From Aeromonas rivipollensis (GTDB taxonomy: Bacteria > Pseudomonadota > Gammaproteobacteria > Enterobacterales > Aeromonadaceae), in contig NZ_CP149130.1 of the NCBI RefSeq assembly GCF_037811135.1, positions 633,001 through 697,000 of the forward strand: DNA of 64,000 nucleotides, given 5' to 3'. Positions 24,807 to 33,644 of this stretch are shown here, piece after piece; positions within the stretch are counted from its first letter, which is position 1, and each line of letters begins with the position of its first letter. The notes below the pieces were generated by a model that worked only from the letters and a program-made list of their open reading frames with translations, was not told where the DNA came from and did not search any database. The translations under genes were made by a program, and so were the position numbers.

Positions 24807-27575
24807 CTAAATATCCTTACGAACACAGGCCACGTGGTTGCTGACGGTATCGTCGGCCTGGCTGACGGAGGTACCGTTGTTCATGTAGGTGTGCCAGTGG
24901 CCGCCTAGCCCGCTCATCTCGCTGGCCCAGTAGAGGTTCGTACTACCGCCACATCGGCCGAGCAGGGGCCACCCGTGAACATCACACATGTCGTAATTGG
25001 ACTGACTGAGCTCCGTTACAGATGAGCTCTGAATAAACAGGTTTTGGAGCTCGACTCTGGTTGGCAGGCGAGCCGCTGGGTTCATTCCTTTGCAATAGGC
25101 ATCGGCATCGTTCCAGTTACGTCCAATCGTGTCAGGAGTAGTGAAAAACGCCAGGGGTGGCTTAACCTCCACCTCGGCAGTCGCACTGAAGGATTGGCCA
25201 TTGGCCTCACCGGAGGCGGTGATGGTGACGGTTCCAGCGGACACACCGGTCACCCTGCCTTTGTCGGCGCCACTGCTGCTGACGGTGGCGACGGCCGGGT
25301 CGCTGGAACTCCAGCTCACGGCGTTATCCGCGGTCACATCGAGTACCTTGCCATCAGAGAGCATGGCTTCCCCTTTGAGCTGTTCACTCAAGCCAACCGG
25401 CAGGGAGGAAAACGCGGGGGTGATTTGTACCTGGGTCACGTCGAGGTTGGTGATGGTCACCTCGGCGGTGGCGCTGAAGTGCTGACCGTTGGCTTCACCG
25501 GAGGCGGTGATGGTCACAGTCCCTGCGGACATGCCGACCACCAGGCCTTTGTCGGGACCACTGTTGAAGATGATGGCAACGAGCGGGTTGCTGGAGCTCC
25601 AGCTCACGGCATCGTCAGCGGTGACATCCAGCAGCAGCATCGACTGATGACCATCGTACAGAAGGGCTTCCCCTTTGAGCTGTTTACTCAAGCCAACCTG
25701 CAGGGAGGAAACTGCAGGGGTGATCTGTACCTGGGTCACGACGAGATTGGTAATGATCACCTCGGCGGTGGCGTTGAAGTGCTGGCCATTGGCCTCTCCG
25801 GAGGCGGTGATGGTGACAGTCCCTGCGGACACGCCGGTCACCATGCCTTTGTCTGGACCACTGTTGCTGATGGTGGCAACGGCCGGGTCGCTGGAACTCC
25901 AGCTCACGGCATCGTCAGCGGTGACATCCAGCACCTGACCATCAGACAGAATGACTTTCCCTGTGAGCCGTTCACTCCAGCCTGCCGGCAGGGTGGAGGC
26001 GGTGGGGGTGATTTGAACTTCCGTCACAACCGCATGTGTGATGGTCACTTTGGCAGTCGCGCTGAAGTGCTGGCCATTGGCCTTACCGGCGGCGGTAATG
26101 GTGACAGTGCCCGTCGATACGCCGGTGACTATGCCTTTGTCGGCACCACTGCTGCTGATGGTGGCAACGGCTGGGTCGCTGGAGCTCCAGCTCACGGCAT
26201 CGTCAGCGGTGACATCCAGCACCTGGCCATCGGACAGAAGGGCTTCCCCTGTGAGTTGTTCACTCAAACCAACCGGCAGGGAGGAAACGGCGGGGGTGAT
26301 TTGTATCTGGGTCACAACCGCATTGGTGATGGTCATCTTGGCGGTGGCGCTGAAGGATTGACCATTGGCCTCACCGGAGGCGGTGATGGTGACGGTTCCT
26401 GCGGACACGCCAGTCACCCTGCCTTTGTCGGCGCCACTGTTGCTGACGGTGGCAACGGCCGGGTCGCTGGAGCGCCAGCTCACAACGTCGTCAACGGTGA
26501 CATCCAGCACCTGACCATCGGAAAGAAGAGCTTCCCCTGTGAGTTGTTCACTCAAGCCTGCCGGGAGGGAGGAAACGGCGGGGGTGATCTGTACCCGAGT
26601 CACGACGGCATTGATGATGGTCACCTCGGCGGTGGCGCTGAAGTGCTGGCCATTGGCCTCACCGGAGGCGGTGATGGTGACGGTTCCTGTGGACACGCCG
26701 GTTACCCTGCCTCTGTCGGCGCCACTGCTGCTGATGGTGGCGACGGCCGGGTCGCTGGAACGCCAGTTCACGGCATCGTCAGTCGTGACATCCAGTACCT
26801 GACCATCGGACAGAATGACTTCCCCTGTGAGTTGTTCACTCAAGCCTGCCGGCAGGGAGGAAACGGCGGGGGTGATTTGTACCTGGGTCACAACCGCATT
26901 GGTGATGGTCACCTCGGCAGTCGCGCTGAAGGATTGGCCATTGGCTTCACCGGAGGCGGTGATGGTGACGGTTCCTGCGGACACGCCGGTCACCCTGCCT
27001 TTGTCTGGACTATTGTTGCTGATGGTGGCAACGGCCGGGTCGCTGGAGCGCCAGCTCACAACGTCGTCAGCGGTGACATCCAGCACCTGACCATTGGAAA
27101 GAAGAGCTTCCCCTGTGAGTTGTTCACTCAAGCCAACGGGCAGAGAGGAAACGGCGGGGGTGATCTGTACCCGGGTCACGACGGCATTGGTAATGGTCAC
27201 CTCGGCAGTCGCGCTGAAGGATTGGCCATTGGCTTCACCGGAGGCGGTGATGGTGACGGTTCCTGCGGACACGCCGGTCACCCTGCCTTTGTCTGGACTA
27301 TTGTTGCTGATGGTGGCAACGGCCGGGTCGCTGGAACGCCAGCTCACGGCATCGTCAGTCGTGACATCCAGCACCTGACCATCGGACAGAATGACTTCCC
27401 CTTTGAGTTGTTCACTCAAGCCAACGGGCAGGGAGGAAACGGCGGGGGTGATCTGCAATCCAGATATGGAGATATCTGGCGGTATTACAGTGGATGAGTC
27501 ATTGTTATTACCATTACAACCCAGTAATAAAAATGAAAAGAATAGGGCGACATATGACCGTAACATCTTTGTCAT
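24807..27575 (-). CDS. surface lipoprotein with eight Big_2 repeats and lectin-like end
   Basis: 922 residues. Signal peptide with lipobox FLLLGCNGN closely resembling that of the neighbouring lipoprotein. Eight Big_2 repeats of ~95 residues cover ~35-803 (QITPAVSSLPVGLSEQLTGE, SSDPAVATIS, GVSAGTVTITASGEANGQ); the seventh carries a small insertion (DGHQSMLLLD). The C-terminal ~118 residues contain RNWNDADAYCKGM, ARLPTRVELQNLF, LYWASEM and VSNHVACVRK, the order seen in C-type-lectin-like ends of intimin/invasin proteins. Start ATG 27575 rather than an in-frame TTG two codons before it. Likely a lipid-anchored adhesin. Confidence 0.87.
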   Translation of the reverse strand: MTKMLRSYVALFFSFLLLGCNGNNNDSSTVIPPDISISGLQITPAVSSLPVGLSEQLKGEVILSDGQVLDVTTDDAVSWRSSDPAVATISNNSPDKGRVTGVSAGTVTITASGEANGQSFSATAEVTITNAVVTRVQITPAVSSLPVGLSEQLTGEALLSNGQVLDVTADDVVSWRSSDPAVATISNNSPDKGRVTGVSAGTVTITASGEANGQSFSATAEVTITNAVVTQVQITPAVSSLPAGLSEQLTGEVILSDGQVLDVTTDDAVNWRSSDPAVATISSSGADRGRVTGVSTGTVTITASGEANGQHFSATAEVTIINAVVTRVQITPAVSSLPAGLSEQLTGEALLSDGQVLDVTVDDVVSWRSSDPAVATVSNSGADKGRVTGVSAGTVTITASGEANGQSFSATAKMTITNAVVTQIQITPAVSSLPVGLSEQLTGEALLSDGQVLDVTADDAVSWSSSDPAVATISSSGADKGIVTGVSTGTVTITAAGKANGQHFSATAKVTITHAVVTEVQITPTASTLPAGWSERLTGKVILSDGQVLDVTADDAVSWSSSDPAVATISNSGPDKGMVTGVSAGTVTITASGEANGQHFNATAEVIITNLVVTQVQITPAVSSLQVGLSKQLKGEALLYDGHQSMLLLDVTADDAVSWSSSNPLVAIIFNSGPDKGLVVGMSAGTVTITASGEANGQHFSATAEVTITNLDVTQVQITPAFSSLPVGLSEQLKGEAMLSDGKVLDVTADNAVSWSSSDPAVATVSSSGADKGRVTGVSAGTVTITASGEANGQSFSATAEVEVKPPLAFFTTPDTIGRNWNDADAYCKGMNPAARLPTRVELQNLFIQSSSVTELSQSNYDMCDVHGWPLLGRCGGSTNLYWASEMSGLGGHWHTYMNNGTSVSQADDTVSNHVACVRKDI
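25170..27480 (-). repeat. ~288-bp coding repeats in lipoprotein gene 2
   Basis: Eight tandem Big_2 units at DNA level, about 282-297 bp each. Short blocks such as GTVTITASGEANGQ and ITPAVSSLP are nearly constant, while ATSNNS/SSSGAD and GEVIL/GEALL variants are shuffled among units, suggesting gene conversion between repeats. Confidence 0.88.
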
Positions 27576-27780
27576 AAGCAAGGTCCTCTAGGTTTATATT
27601 TTTGGAGCAAGCCTGGCAGGGGCTTGGGCAATCATAAACAGGGGCGAGTTACAGCTATGCAAGGATGTGGAAAGTACGTATGACGATCTTTAAGGCGGCT
27701 GTGTTTGGTAACTCTATAACGTGATCAAATAATAACCCGCGAAATTAATCGCGACCAGTATTTTAAAAAATGTACTTTCA

Positions 27781-28074
27781 TTATGTCTTTATGCTTGTGT
27801 TCAGTATGAATGAATTATGAATGAAATTATTTATATCCTCATCTGAAATATCTTGTAACAAATTATATTGTTCGATGCATTCAATGCGCTCCTTTATTCC
27901 CCTGGCTTTGATGAACTGACTCTTAATATATATTGCCAGTTTCCCCTCTGACATATTTTGATACAATTTTTTGGGTGCTATTCCCAATCGGTTATTCATG
28001 TCCTGGGCCCTCCATATTGATGGTGGGGCGTATGAGGTGCAGTATTCGCTTGGCATGATGTGCGGGTGTGTCAT
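27781..28074 (-). CDS. hypothetical protein, composition changes mid-gene
   Basis: 97 residues, not recognised. No membrane segment or signal peptide. The N-terminal ~25 codons are GC-rich like the chromosome, while codons from MNNRLGIAPKKLYQNMSEG onward are AT-rich like the accessory region; the second half is charged and probably helical. ATG 28074 has an AAAGGA site ten bases upstream; MNNRLG (27999-28001) is an alternative start lacking a good site. The mixed composition hints that an island edge falls inside the gene. Confidence 0.45.
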   Translation of the reverse strand: MTHPHIMPSEYCTSYAPPSIWRAQDMNNRLGIAPKKLYQNMSEGKLAIYIKSQFIKARGIKERIECIEQYNLLQDISDEDINNFIHNSFILNTSIKT

Positions 28075-28167
28075 GGAAGTTGGTCCTTTCCTGGAGGGGC
28101 GATTGTGCAGCGCCCCTGTCTGCCCCGTGGGCGACTGGGCTGACAGAGGCATTGCCAGCGCGTCGGC

Positions 28168-28509
28168 TCAGAGTCCCTGCCAGAGCGGCCAGCCGAGCCA
28201 GAGCCCGAGCAGCAATAATTGCACCCAGACGATGGCCCAGAATCGCAGGCGGTAGCTCCCCTTCTGGGTCTTGTGGCGCAGCCAGTGGCGGGCCATCAGG
28301 GCGCCGGGCCAGCCGCCGAGCAGCTCCAGCAGATGGAGGCGGGATTCCGGGACGCGCCAGCCGCCGCGAATGGCCTGGCGTTTGTCGTGGGCGTAGGCCA
28401 GCACTGTGAGCAGGCTCATGGTGGTAACCAGGGCCAGCGGCCACCAGTTGGCCCCCTCAATGCCGAGCCAGGCGGTCCAGATCAGGGGCAGCAGGGCCAG
28501 GACCATCAT
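28168..28509 (-). CDS. DUF1294 membrane protein
   Basis: 113 residues. The DUF1294 signature is plain: LAYAHDKRQAIRGGWRVPES, then LHLLELLGGWPGALMARHWL and RHKTQKGSYRLRFW. Three or four membrane helices (residues ~3-20, ~25-42, ~88-110). Some family members carry an N-terminal cold-shock domain; this one does not. Function unknown. The start ATG 28509 overlaps the upstream gene's stop as ATGA, so it is translated with the O-acetyltransferase. Confidence 0.88.
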   Translation of the reverse strand: MMVLALLPLIWTAWLGIEGANWWPLALVTTMSLLTVLAYAHDKRQAIRGGWRVPESRLHLLELLGGWPGALMARHWLRHKTQKGSYRLRFWAIVWVQLLLLGLWLGWPLWQGL

Positions 28510-29096
28510 GACAGCAGTGCCGGATCCCGGGGTTCGTCCGGGCTTAATGTGCGGATCACCCTGGCCGGATTGCCGACGGCGACCGAATCGGCAGGGATGT
28601 CGCGGGTCACCACGGCGCCTGCGCCTATGATGGCGCGCGGCCCTATGGTGACGCCGGGGCAGATGATGGCGCCGCCGCCAATCCAGCAGTCATCGCCGAT
28701 GCGCACCGGCTTGTTGTAGGCGGTCCAGTTGCGCCGATCCAGATGGTCCATGGAGTGGGTGGCGGTGTAGATCTGCACGTTGGGGGCCAGCAGCACATGG
28801 CTGCCGATGTGCACTTCGCCCACGTCCAGTATGGTGACGTTGAAGTTGAAGAAGGTCTTCTCCCCCAGATGGATGTTGCGGCCAAATTCGCAGATGAAGG
28901 GGGAGCTTATCCAGCAGGAGTCGGGGCAGTGGCCGAACAGCTCGGCGCACAGGCTCTGGCGCCCCTGGTGATCCCCCGCCGGTGTGGCGTTGAGTCTCGC
29001 CAGCAGCGCCTGGCCGCGAATGCGGTCTTTCGCTATCTCCTCGCTCTGGCTGTTCAGGGCGCCCCCCGCCAGTACCTTGTCCCAGTCGCTTGCCAT
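28506..29096 (-). CDS. maltose/galactoside-type O-acetyltransferase
   Basis: 196 residues, left-handed beta-helix acetyltransferase. The N-terminal Mac domain (ALNSQSEEIAKDRIRGQALL) is followed by hexapeptide repeats (ICEFGRNIHLGEKTFFNFNV, IGDDCWIGGGAIICPGVTIG, PRAIIGAGAVVTRDIPADS) and the family ending AVGNPARVIR; the catalytic histidine is in TATHSMDHLDR. It transfers acetyl from acetyl-CoA to sugars; the physiological acceptor is unclear. ATG 29096 has a strong GAGGAGGCGAGC site. Confidence 0.9.
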   Translation of the reverse strand: MASDWDKVLAGGALNSQSEEIAKDRIRGQALLARLNATPAGDHQGRQSLCAELFGHCPDSCWISSPFICEFGRNIHLGEKTFFNFNVTILDVGEVHIGSHVLLAPNVQIYTATHSMDHLDRRNWTAYNKPVRIGDDCWIGGGAIICPGVTIGPRAIIGAGAVVTRDIPADSVAVGNPARVIRTLSPDEPRDPALLS

Positions 29097-29175
29097 GCTC
29101 GCCTCCTCTCATGTGCCAAGAGGCGCCAGTATACGTGACGGGCAGGGCGGCGTCAGGGGATCCCTGGTGACCTGG

Positions 29176-30435
29176 TCAGCCCGCCCAGAGGAGGGGCAGG
29201 ATCAGCAGCACCGAGAGGAGGTAGGGCAGCATCACCCTCAGCCCCAGGCGGCGGCCGCCGATCACTAGGGCCAGCAGCCCCTTCACCAGGGAGTTGACCA
29301 GCCCGGCCAGCAGAATGGCCCGGGCCGCCACCTCCAGGGCCAGCTCCTTGTGGGAGAGCTGGGAGAGGGAGAGGGTGATGGCGTCCACGTCCGTGATGCC
29401 GGAGACCAGCGCCAGCAGATAGACCCCGGAGTTGCCCACCTTGCTCTGCAGCAGTGTGGCCATGAAGCCGATCAGCGCCAGCAGCAGGCCGAACTTGATG
29501 GCGGTGGCGAGATCCAGCGGGTTGCGGGTTTCGGGCTGCACCGGGTTGTCGGTCATTTCCTCGCGCTGGCGCCAGAACCAGAAGGCGAAGCCGTAGACGA
29601 TGGCTGCCAGCAGCAGCAGGGGAAGGGCCAGGCGCATGGCCAGTTCGTTGTGAATGAGCAGCACCAGCACCAGCAGTCGCAACCACATGGTGGCGCCCGC
29701 CAGCAGTATGCCGGTGGCCAGCAGCCGCTCCAGCCCGGGCTGCTCCTTGTTGAGGCGGGCAAACTGCAGGGTGAGGGCGGTGGAGGAGGCGAGCCCCGCC
29801 AGCATGCTGGTGAGCACCAGGCCGGCGCGGGTGCCGAGCAGGCGCACCGCGAAGTGGCCCGAGAAGGAGATGCCGGCGATCACCACCACCATCAGCCAGA
29901 TCTTGAAGGGGTTGAAGGCGTTGAGGGGACCCATCTCGACGTCGGGGAGCACCGGCAGCAGCACCAGAGAGATGAGCAGGAAGCGCAGGGTGGCGTGAAA
30001 TTCCGTCTCGCTCAAAAACAGCATGCCCTGCTGGATCTGGCCCTTGAGCCCCATCAAGAGCGCCGCCAGCACGGCGCAGGCCACCGCCTCGCTCGGGCTC
30101 TGCAGCACAGACATCAGCCCCAGCAGGTAGGTGAGCACCATGGCCACCGAACTGGTGAGGCCAAATTCTCCCTGCCAGCGCAGGGCCAGCCAGACCGAGA
30201 GGCCGCAGCCAGCCACCACAGCCAGCAGGCCGAGCAGGGCCAGCCAGGGGCCCAGGGTCGGCAGCAGCAGGGCGCAGACCCCGCCGAGCAGGCCGATGAG
30301 GCCATAGGTCCGCATCCCGGCGATGCGCTGGTTGTCCCCCAGCTGGCGCACCTGCCAGCCCCGCTCCAGTCCTATGATGAGCCCTATGGCCAGTGACACC
30401 AGAGCGCCGTAGACGGGCTCCGCCTCGATCCACAT
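29176..30435 (-). CDS. MgtC/SapB-family membrane protein with DUF4010
   Basis: 419 residues with about a dozen membrane helices. The N-terminal MgtC/SapB-like domain is seen in LAIGLIIGLERGWQVRQLGD and IAGMRTYGLIGLLGG; the long C-terminal part matches DUF4010 (ITDVDAITLSLSQLS near the end). Such proteins are inner-membrane proteins of unknown transport or regulatory role, sometimes linked with magnesium or ATP-synthase control through MgtC, but that cannot be transferred to this fused type. ATG 30435 follows GAGAGGAGAACCCC. Single gene. Confidence 0.87.
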   Translation of the reverse strand: MWIEAEPVYGALVSLAIGLIIGLERGWQVRQLGDNQRIAGMRTYGLIGLLGGVCALLLPTLGPWLALLGLLAVVAGCGLSVWLALRWQGEFGLTSSVAMVLTYLLGLMSVLQSPSEAVACAVLAALLMGLKGQIQQGMLFLSETEFHATLRFLLISLVLLPVLPDVEMGPLNAFNPFKIWLMVVVIAGISFSGHFAVRLLGTRAGLVLTSMLAGLASSTALTLQFARLNKEQPGLERLLATGILLAGATMWLRLLVLVLLIHNELAMRLALPLLLLAAIVYGFAFWFWRQREEMTDNPVQPETRNPLDLATAIKFGLLLALIGFMATLLQSKVGNSGVYLLALVSGITDVDAITLSLSQLSHKELALEVAARAILLAGLVNSLVKGLLALVIGGRRLGLRVMLPYLLSVLLILPLLWAG

Positions 30436-30542
30436 GGGGTTCTCCTCTCATTGCTCTCCCTGTCAGGATGGCACAGACGGTGCGCCAGCAGGGGGAGCTG
30501 GCTCACAGAGCGGGCGCGCGCCCTGGCCGCTGCCCGACACGC

Positions 30543-30573
30543 AAAAAAAAGGCGCCACCCTGAGGGGACGCCT
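30543..30573 (-). terminator. terminator of ABC transporter operon
   Basis: On the minus strand an AGGCG...CGCCT stem with a CCC/GGG inner stem is followed by eight T (complement of 30543-30550). It lies ~80 bp past the binding-protein gene. A second small hairpin (AAACC/GGTTT) lies at about 30577-30595. Confidence 0.75.
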
Positions 30574-30653
30574 GAAAACCAAACCTTGCGGTTTGAAGAC
30601 CAACGGAACCAAAGATCACACACACACTCGGCACTGCCTTGGGGTGGCAGGGC

Positions 30654-31490
30654 TCAACCCTGCCATTTGCCTCCTTCCACTATCACATCGTTGGGATTTG
30701 TATCGGCGCTTAAGCGATCGCGCACATATTGGTCATAGAGTTTCAGCAGGTACTTCTCTTCCCCCAGCTTGGCGAGACGGTCGTTGACCCAGTCACGCAG
30801 CTCGATATTGCCCTTCTTCACCGCCGGTGCGATGGGGTCTTCCGAGCCCAGCTTCTCGGGCAGCACCCGATATCCCGGGTTCTCCTTGGCCCAGCTGAAG
30901 AGCACCAGGTTGTCCTGGGCGTAGGCATCGCCGCGTCCCTGGGCCAGGGCCTGCAGGGATTCAGAATTCTTCTCGAACTTGAGCACCTTCCACTCCGGGT
31001 GGTTGCGGGTCAGCCAGATGTCCGCCGTGGTGCCCGTGGTAACGATCAGGGTCTTGCTGGCCAGGTCATTGAGCTTCTTGGCCTGGCTTCCTTCCGGCAC
31101 CAGTACCTGTACCGCGACCTTGAGGTTGGGGTTGGTGAAGTCCACTACTTCGCGCCGCTCCGGGGTCACCGTCATGTTGGCGAGGATCAGATCCACCTTG
31201 TCGCTCTGCAGGAAGGGGATGCGGCTGGCGGGCTCCACCGCCACGAACTCGACCTTGTTCTCGTCCCCCAGCAGATCCTTGGCGAAGCGGCGGCCGAGAT
31301 CGGTGTCAAAGCCCACGTAGTTGCCCTTCTCGTCCACATAGCCGAAAGGGGGCTTGTCGGTGAAGACGCCGACGATGAGCTTGTCGCGGGCCTTGATCTT
31401 GGCAAGGGATCCCTCTTCTGCCTGGGCGGCGCCGCTGGCGATACCCAGGCCGATCAGGGCACTGAACAGAACCGAAGTAATTATTTTCAT
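30654..31490 (-). CDS. amino acid ABC transporter substrate-binding protein
   Basis: 278 residues, family-3 solute-binding protein. Signal peptide with cleavage near ASGAAQA-EE (~residue 24). Two-lobed landmarks: KLIVGVFTDKPPFGYVDEKG, VGFDTDLGRRFAKDLLG, DLILANMTVTPERREVVDFT (arginine contacting the substrate carboxylate) and DAYAQDNLVLFSW. It most resembles PEB1/GltI-type binders of polar amino acids such as aspartate, glutamate or glutamine. Start overlaps the ATPase stop as ATGA. Last gene of a five-gene operon led by a threonine-synthase-like enzyme. Confidence 0.93.
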   Translation of the reverse strand: MKIITSVLFSALIGLGIASGAAQAEEGSLAKIKARDKLIVGVFTDKPPFGYVDEKGNYVGFDTDLGRRFAKDLLGDENKVEFVAVEPASRIPFLQSDKVDLILANMTVTPERREVVDFTNPNLKVAVQVLVPEGSQAKKLNDLASKTLIVTTGTTADIWLTRNHPEWKVLKFEKNSESLQALAQGRGDAYAQDNLVLFSWAKENPGYRVLPEKLGSEDPIAPAVKKGNIELRDWVNDRLAKLGEEKYLLKLYDQYVRDRLSADTNPNDVIVEGGKWQG

Positions 31491-32248
31491 GCTGACTCCT
31501 TTCGTTTGATGACAGTTGTATAAGAAAACTTGGCGAGGAACTGGCGCGTACGCTGGCTCCTGGGGTTGTCGAAGAACTGGTGGGGGCTGCCCTGCTCCAG
31601 GATGTGGCCGCCGTCCATGAAGACGATGCGATCCGCCACCGCCTGGGCGAACGCCAGCTCGTGGGTGACGATGAGCAGGGTCATGCCGCTGCCGGCGAGA
31701 TCCCGGATCACCTCCAGCACCTCCTGCACCATCTCGGGATCCAGCGCGGCGGTCACCTCGTCAAACAGCATCACCTGCGGGTTCATGCACAGGGCCCGCA
31801 CTATGGCGATGCGCTGCTGCTGGCCGCCGGAAAGCTGGCGTGGATAGTCGTGGCGCCGCTCCCACAGGCCGATGCGGGTCAGCAGCTGTTCCGCCTGCAG
31901 CAGGGCTTCCTGCCGCTCCCGCTTCTGCACCTGCACAGGGCCGAGTAGCACGTTCTCCAGCACCGTCAGGTTGGGGAAGAGGTGATAGCTCTGGAACACC
32001 ATGCCGATGCGCTGGCGCAGCCGCTGCCAGTCGGTGCTGGCATCCAGCCGCTCTCCGTCGAAGCGAATGTCGCCCCCCTGAATGGGTTCGAGCCCGTTGA
32101 GGGTGCGCAGCAAGGTGCTCTTGCCGCAGCCGCTCGGCCCCAGGATGACGATCACTTCCCCGGCGTTCACCGTGAGGCTGACCTCGTCCAGTACCCGGTT
32201 TTGGCCGAATTGTTTGCTGACAGCATTGAGTTCAAGCAGAGGTGTCAT
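31487..32248 (-). CDS. amino acid ABC transporter ATPase
   Basis: 253 residues, GlnQ/GltL type. Walker A is GPSGCGKST, the Q-loop region MVFQSYHLFPNLTVLENVLL, the signature LSGGQQQR, Walker B VMLFDEVTAALDP and the switch histidine in LLIVTHELAFA. It energises uptake through the two permeases. Starts and stops overlap both neighbours as ATGA. No C-terminal regulatory domain. Confidence 0.96.
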   Translation of the reverse strand: MTPLLELNAVSKQFGQNRVLDEVSLTVNAGEVIVILGPSGCGKSTLLRTLNGLEPIQGGDIRFDGERLDASTDWQRLRQRIGMVFQSYHLFPNLTVLENVLLGPVQVQKRERQEALLQAEQLLTRIGLWERRHDYPRQLSGGQQQRIAIVRALCMNPQVMLFDEVTAALDPEMVQEVLEVIRDLAGSGMTLLIVTHELAFAQAVADRIVFMDGGHILEQGSPHQFFDNPRSQRTRQFLAKFSYTTVIKRKESA

Positions 32249-32907
32249 ACCGCATTACCCCATTGTTGCTCCAGCCGGCGCGAGGCGAGCGAGAGCGGAT
32301 AGCAGACCAGAAAAAAGAACAGGAACAGCAGACCGTAGATGAGCAGCGAGCCATAGGTGCGCTCGATGATCTGCTGGCCCACCTTGATCACCTCCACCAC
32401 CCCGATCAGCACCGCCAGGGAGCTGGTCTTGATGATGCGGGTATAGATGTTGATGGTCGGCGGCGTCAGTCGCTGCAACGCCTGGGGCAGCAGCACGTGG
32501 CGATAGAGCTGCCAGCGGGAGAGCCCCAGCGCCAGCCCGGCCTCCTGTTGACCACGAGCCAGGGATCCCAGGCCGCCGCGCACCACCTCCCCCACCTCGC
32601 TGGCCCCCCAGAGGGCGAGTACCAGCACGGCGCACCAGAAGGCCGGGATGTCGAGGCCAAAGAAGATCGGCAGCCCGAAGAAGAAGAGGTAGAGCCAGAC
32701 CAGCACGGGCACCACCCGAAACAGCTCCAGATAGACCCGCAGCAGCCCCCGAACCAACCGGCCTCCCTGTTGCGCCAGTACGCCGTAACCGACGCCCCCC
32801 AGGGTGGCGAACAGGATGGCCAGCAGCGAGATGGCGAGGGTCTGACCCGCGCCCACCGCCAGCAGCGGCAGGGCCTGCGTCAGCTGCTCAGTGACCGTAC
32901 TGGCCAT
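32245..32907 (-). CDS. amino acid ABC transporter permease (second)
   Basis: 220 residues, HisMQ-type permease with five to six membrane helices. The inner-membrane EAA loop is QEAGLALGLSRWQLYRHVLL-PQAL (~130-155). The polar amino acid uptake start is seen in GAGQTLAISLLAILFATLGG. ATG 32907 was chosen for the excellent AAAAGGAGGGATCGAT site. A 91-bp duplication has placed a second copy of this start upstream (32996-32998), leaving this as the only non-overlapping junction in the operon. Confidence 0.93.
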   Translation of the reverse strand: MASTVTEQLTQALPLLAVGAGQTLAISLLAILFATLGGVGYGVLAQQGGRLVRGLLRVYLELFRVVPVLVWLYLFFFGLPIFFGLDIPAFWCAVLVLALWGASEVGEVVRGGLGSLARGQQEAGLALGLSRWQLYRHVLLPQALQRLTPPTINIYTRIIKTSSLAVLIGVVEVIKVGQQIIERTYGSLLIYGLLFLFFFLVCYPLSLASRRLEQQWGNAV

Positions 32908-32998
32908 ATCGATCCCTCCTTTTCTCTGCATCGGTGTCGGATGGTGGTAGCAGGACGATCGATGCCTGCATCAGTTGCTCAGTGACCGAACTGACCAT
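32888..32998 (-). repeat. 91-bp tandem duplication of permease junction
   Basis: The start region of the second permease occurs twice, ATG at 32905-32907 and at 32996-32998. The upstream copy has its own AAAGGAGG site and would encode 36 residues starting MVSSVTEQLMQ, against MASTVTEQLTQ in the real gene, ending at TGA 32888-32890. The same DNA also encodes the end of the first permease (HGQFGH-stop, 32979) and its duplicate (HGQYGH-stop). Thus one ancestral overlapping stop/start junction is now two. Confidence 0.7.
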
Positions 32999-33644
32999 GT
33001 TGCAGCCTCCTTTCAACGACGCGCAGGGCAAGGGACAGCGGCAGAAAGATCAGCACGCACATCAATGTCAGCACCGCCAGCATCTCGTAGGTCTTGTAGT
33101 AGAGGGCGATGTAGTTCTTGGTGGTGTAGAGGAGCTCGGGCACCGCCACCGCCGAGGCCACCGTGGTCTCCTTGAGCAGGAAGATGAAGTTGGCAAAGAG
33201 CGCCGGCAGGCTGGCGAGCCAGGCCTGGGGCAGCTGCACGTGGCGCAGCAGCTGCCCGCGGGAGAGACCGATGGCCCGGCCCGCCTCCAGCTGGCTGGGG
33301 GGGACAGCCCCGATGCCGGCACGCAGCGCCTCGGTGAGGTAGCCGCCGCCGAGGAAGGTCATGGCGATCGCCGCTGTGGCAAAGCCGGAGAGCGACAGGC
33401 CCAGCGCCGGCAACCCGAAATAGAGAAAGAACAGCTGGATCAGCAGCGGCGTGTTGCGGGCTAGCTCCACATAGGCGCGGATCACTCGGGTCAGCCAGGG
33501 CCTGTGCAGGCCGAGCAGCGTCACATTGAACAGGGCGACCGCAAGGGAGGTGAGGATCACCAGGGTGCCGAGTTGCAGGGTGACCCAGACCGACTTGCCG
33601 AAGGCCGGCAGGGTGCTGAGGACAAAGGACCAGTCGAAGCTCAT
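32979..33644 (-). CDS. amino acid ABC transporter permease (first)
   Basis: 221 residues, HisMQ-type permease. N-terminal SVWVTLQLGTLVILTSLAVA, the RNTPLLIQLFFLYFGLPALG stretch typical of polar amino acid permeases, and EAA loop QLEAGRAIGLSRGQLLRHVQ-LPQAW. About five membrane helices. Start overlaps the threonine-synthase-like gene's stop as ATGA and has a GGGAGGATC site. The last codons lie within the duplicated junction; the normal end of the coding frame may have been there before duplication. Confidence 0.93.
   Translation of the reverse strand: MSFDWSFVLSTLPAFGKSVWVTLQLGTLVILTSLAVALFNVTLLGLHRPWLTRVIRAYVELARNTPLLIQLFFLYFGLPALGLSLSGFATAAIAMTFLGGGYLTEALRAGIGAVPPSQLEAGRAIGLSRGQLLRHVQLPQAWLASLPALFANFIFLLKETTVASAVAVPELLYTTKNYIALYYKTYEMLAVLTLMCVLIFLPLSLALRVVERRLQHGQFGH

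Noticed and set aside
22487-27497. Long plus-strand ORFs of 578 and 817 codons across the two adhesin genes
   Set aside because: They are antisense shadows kept open by the periodic coding repeats; no signal peptide, start site or family similarity, and low-complexity His/Gly-rich products.
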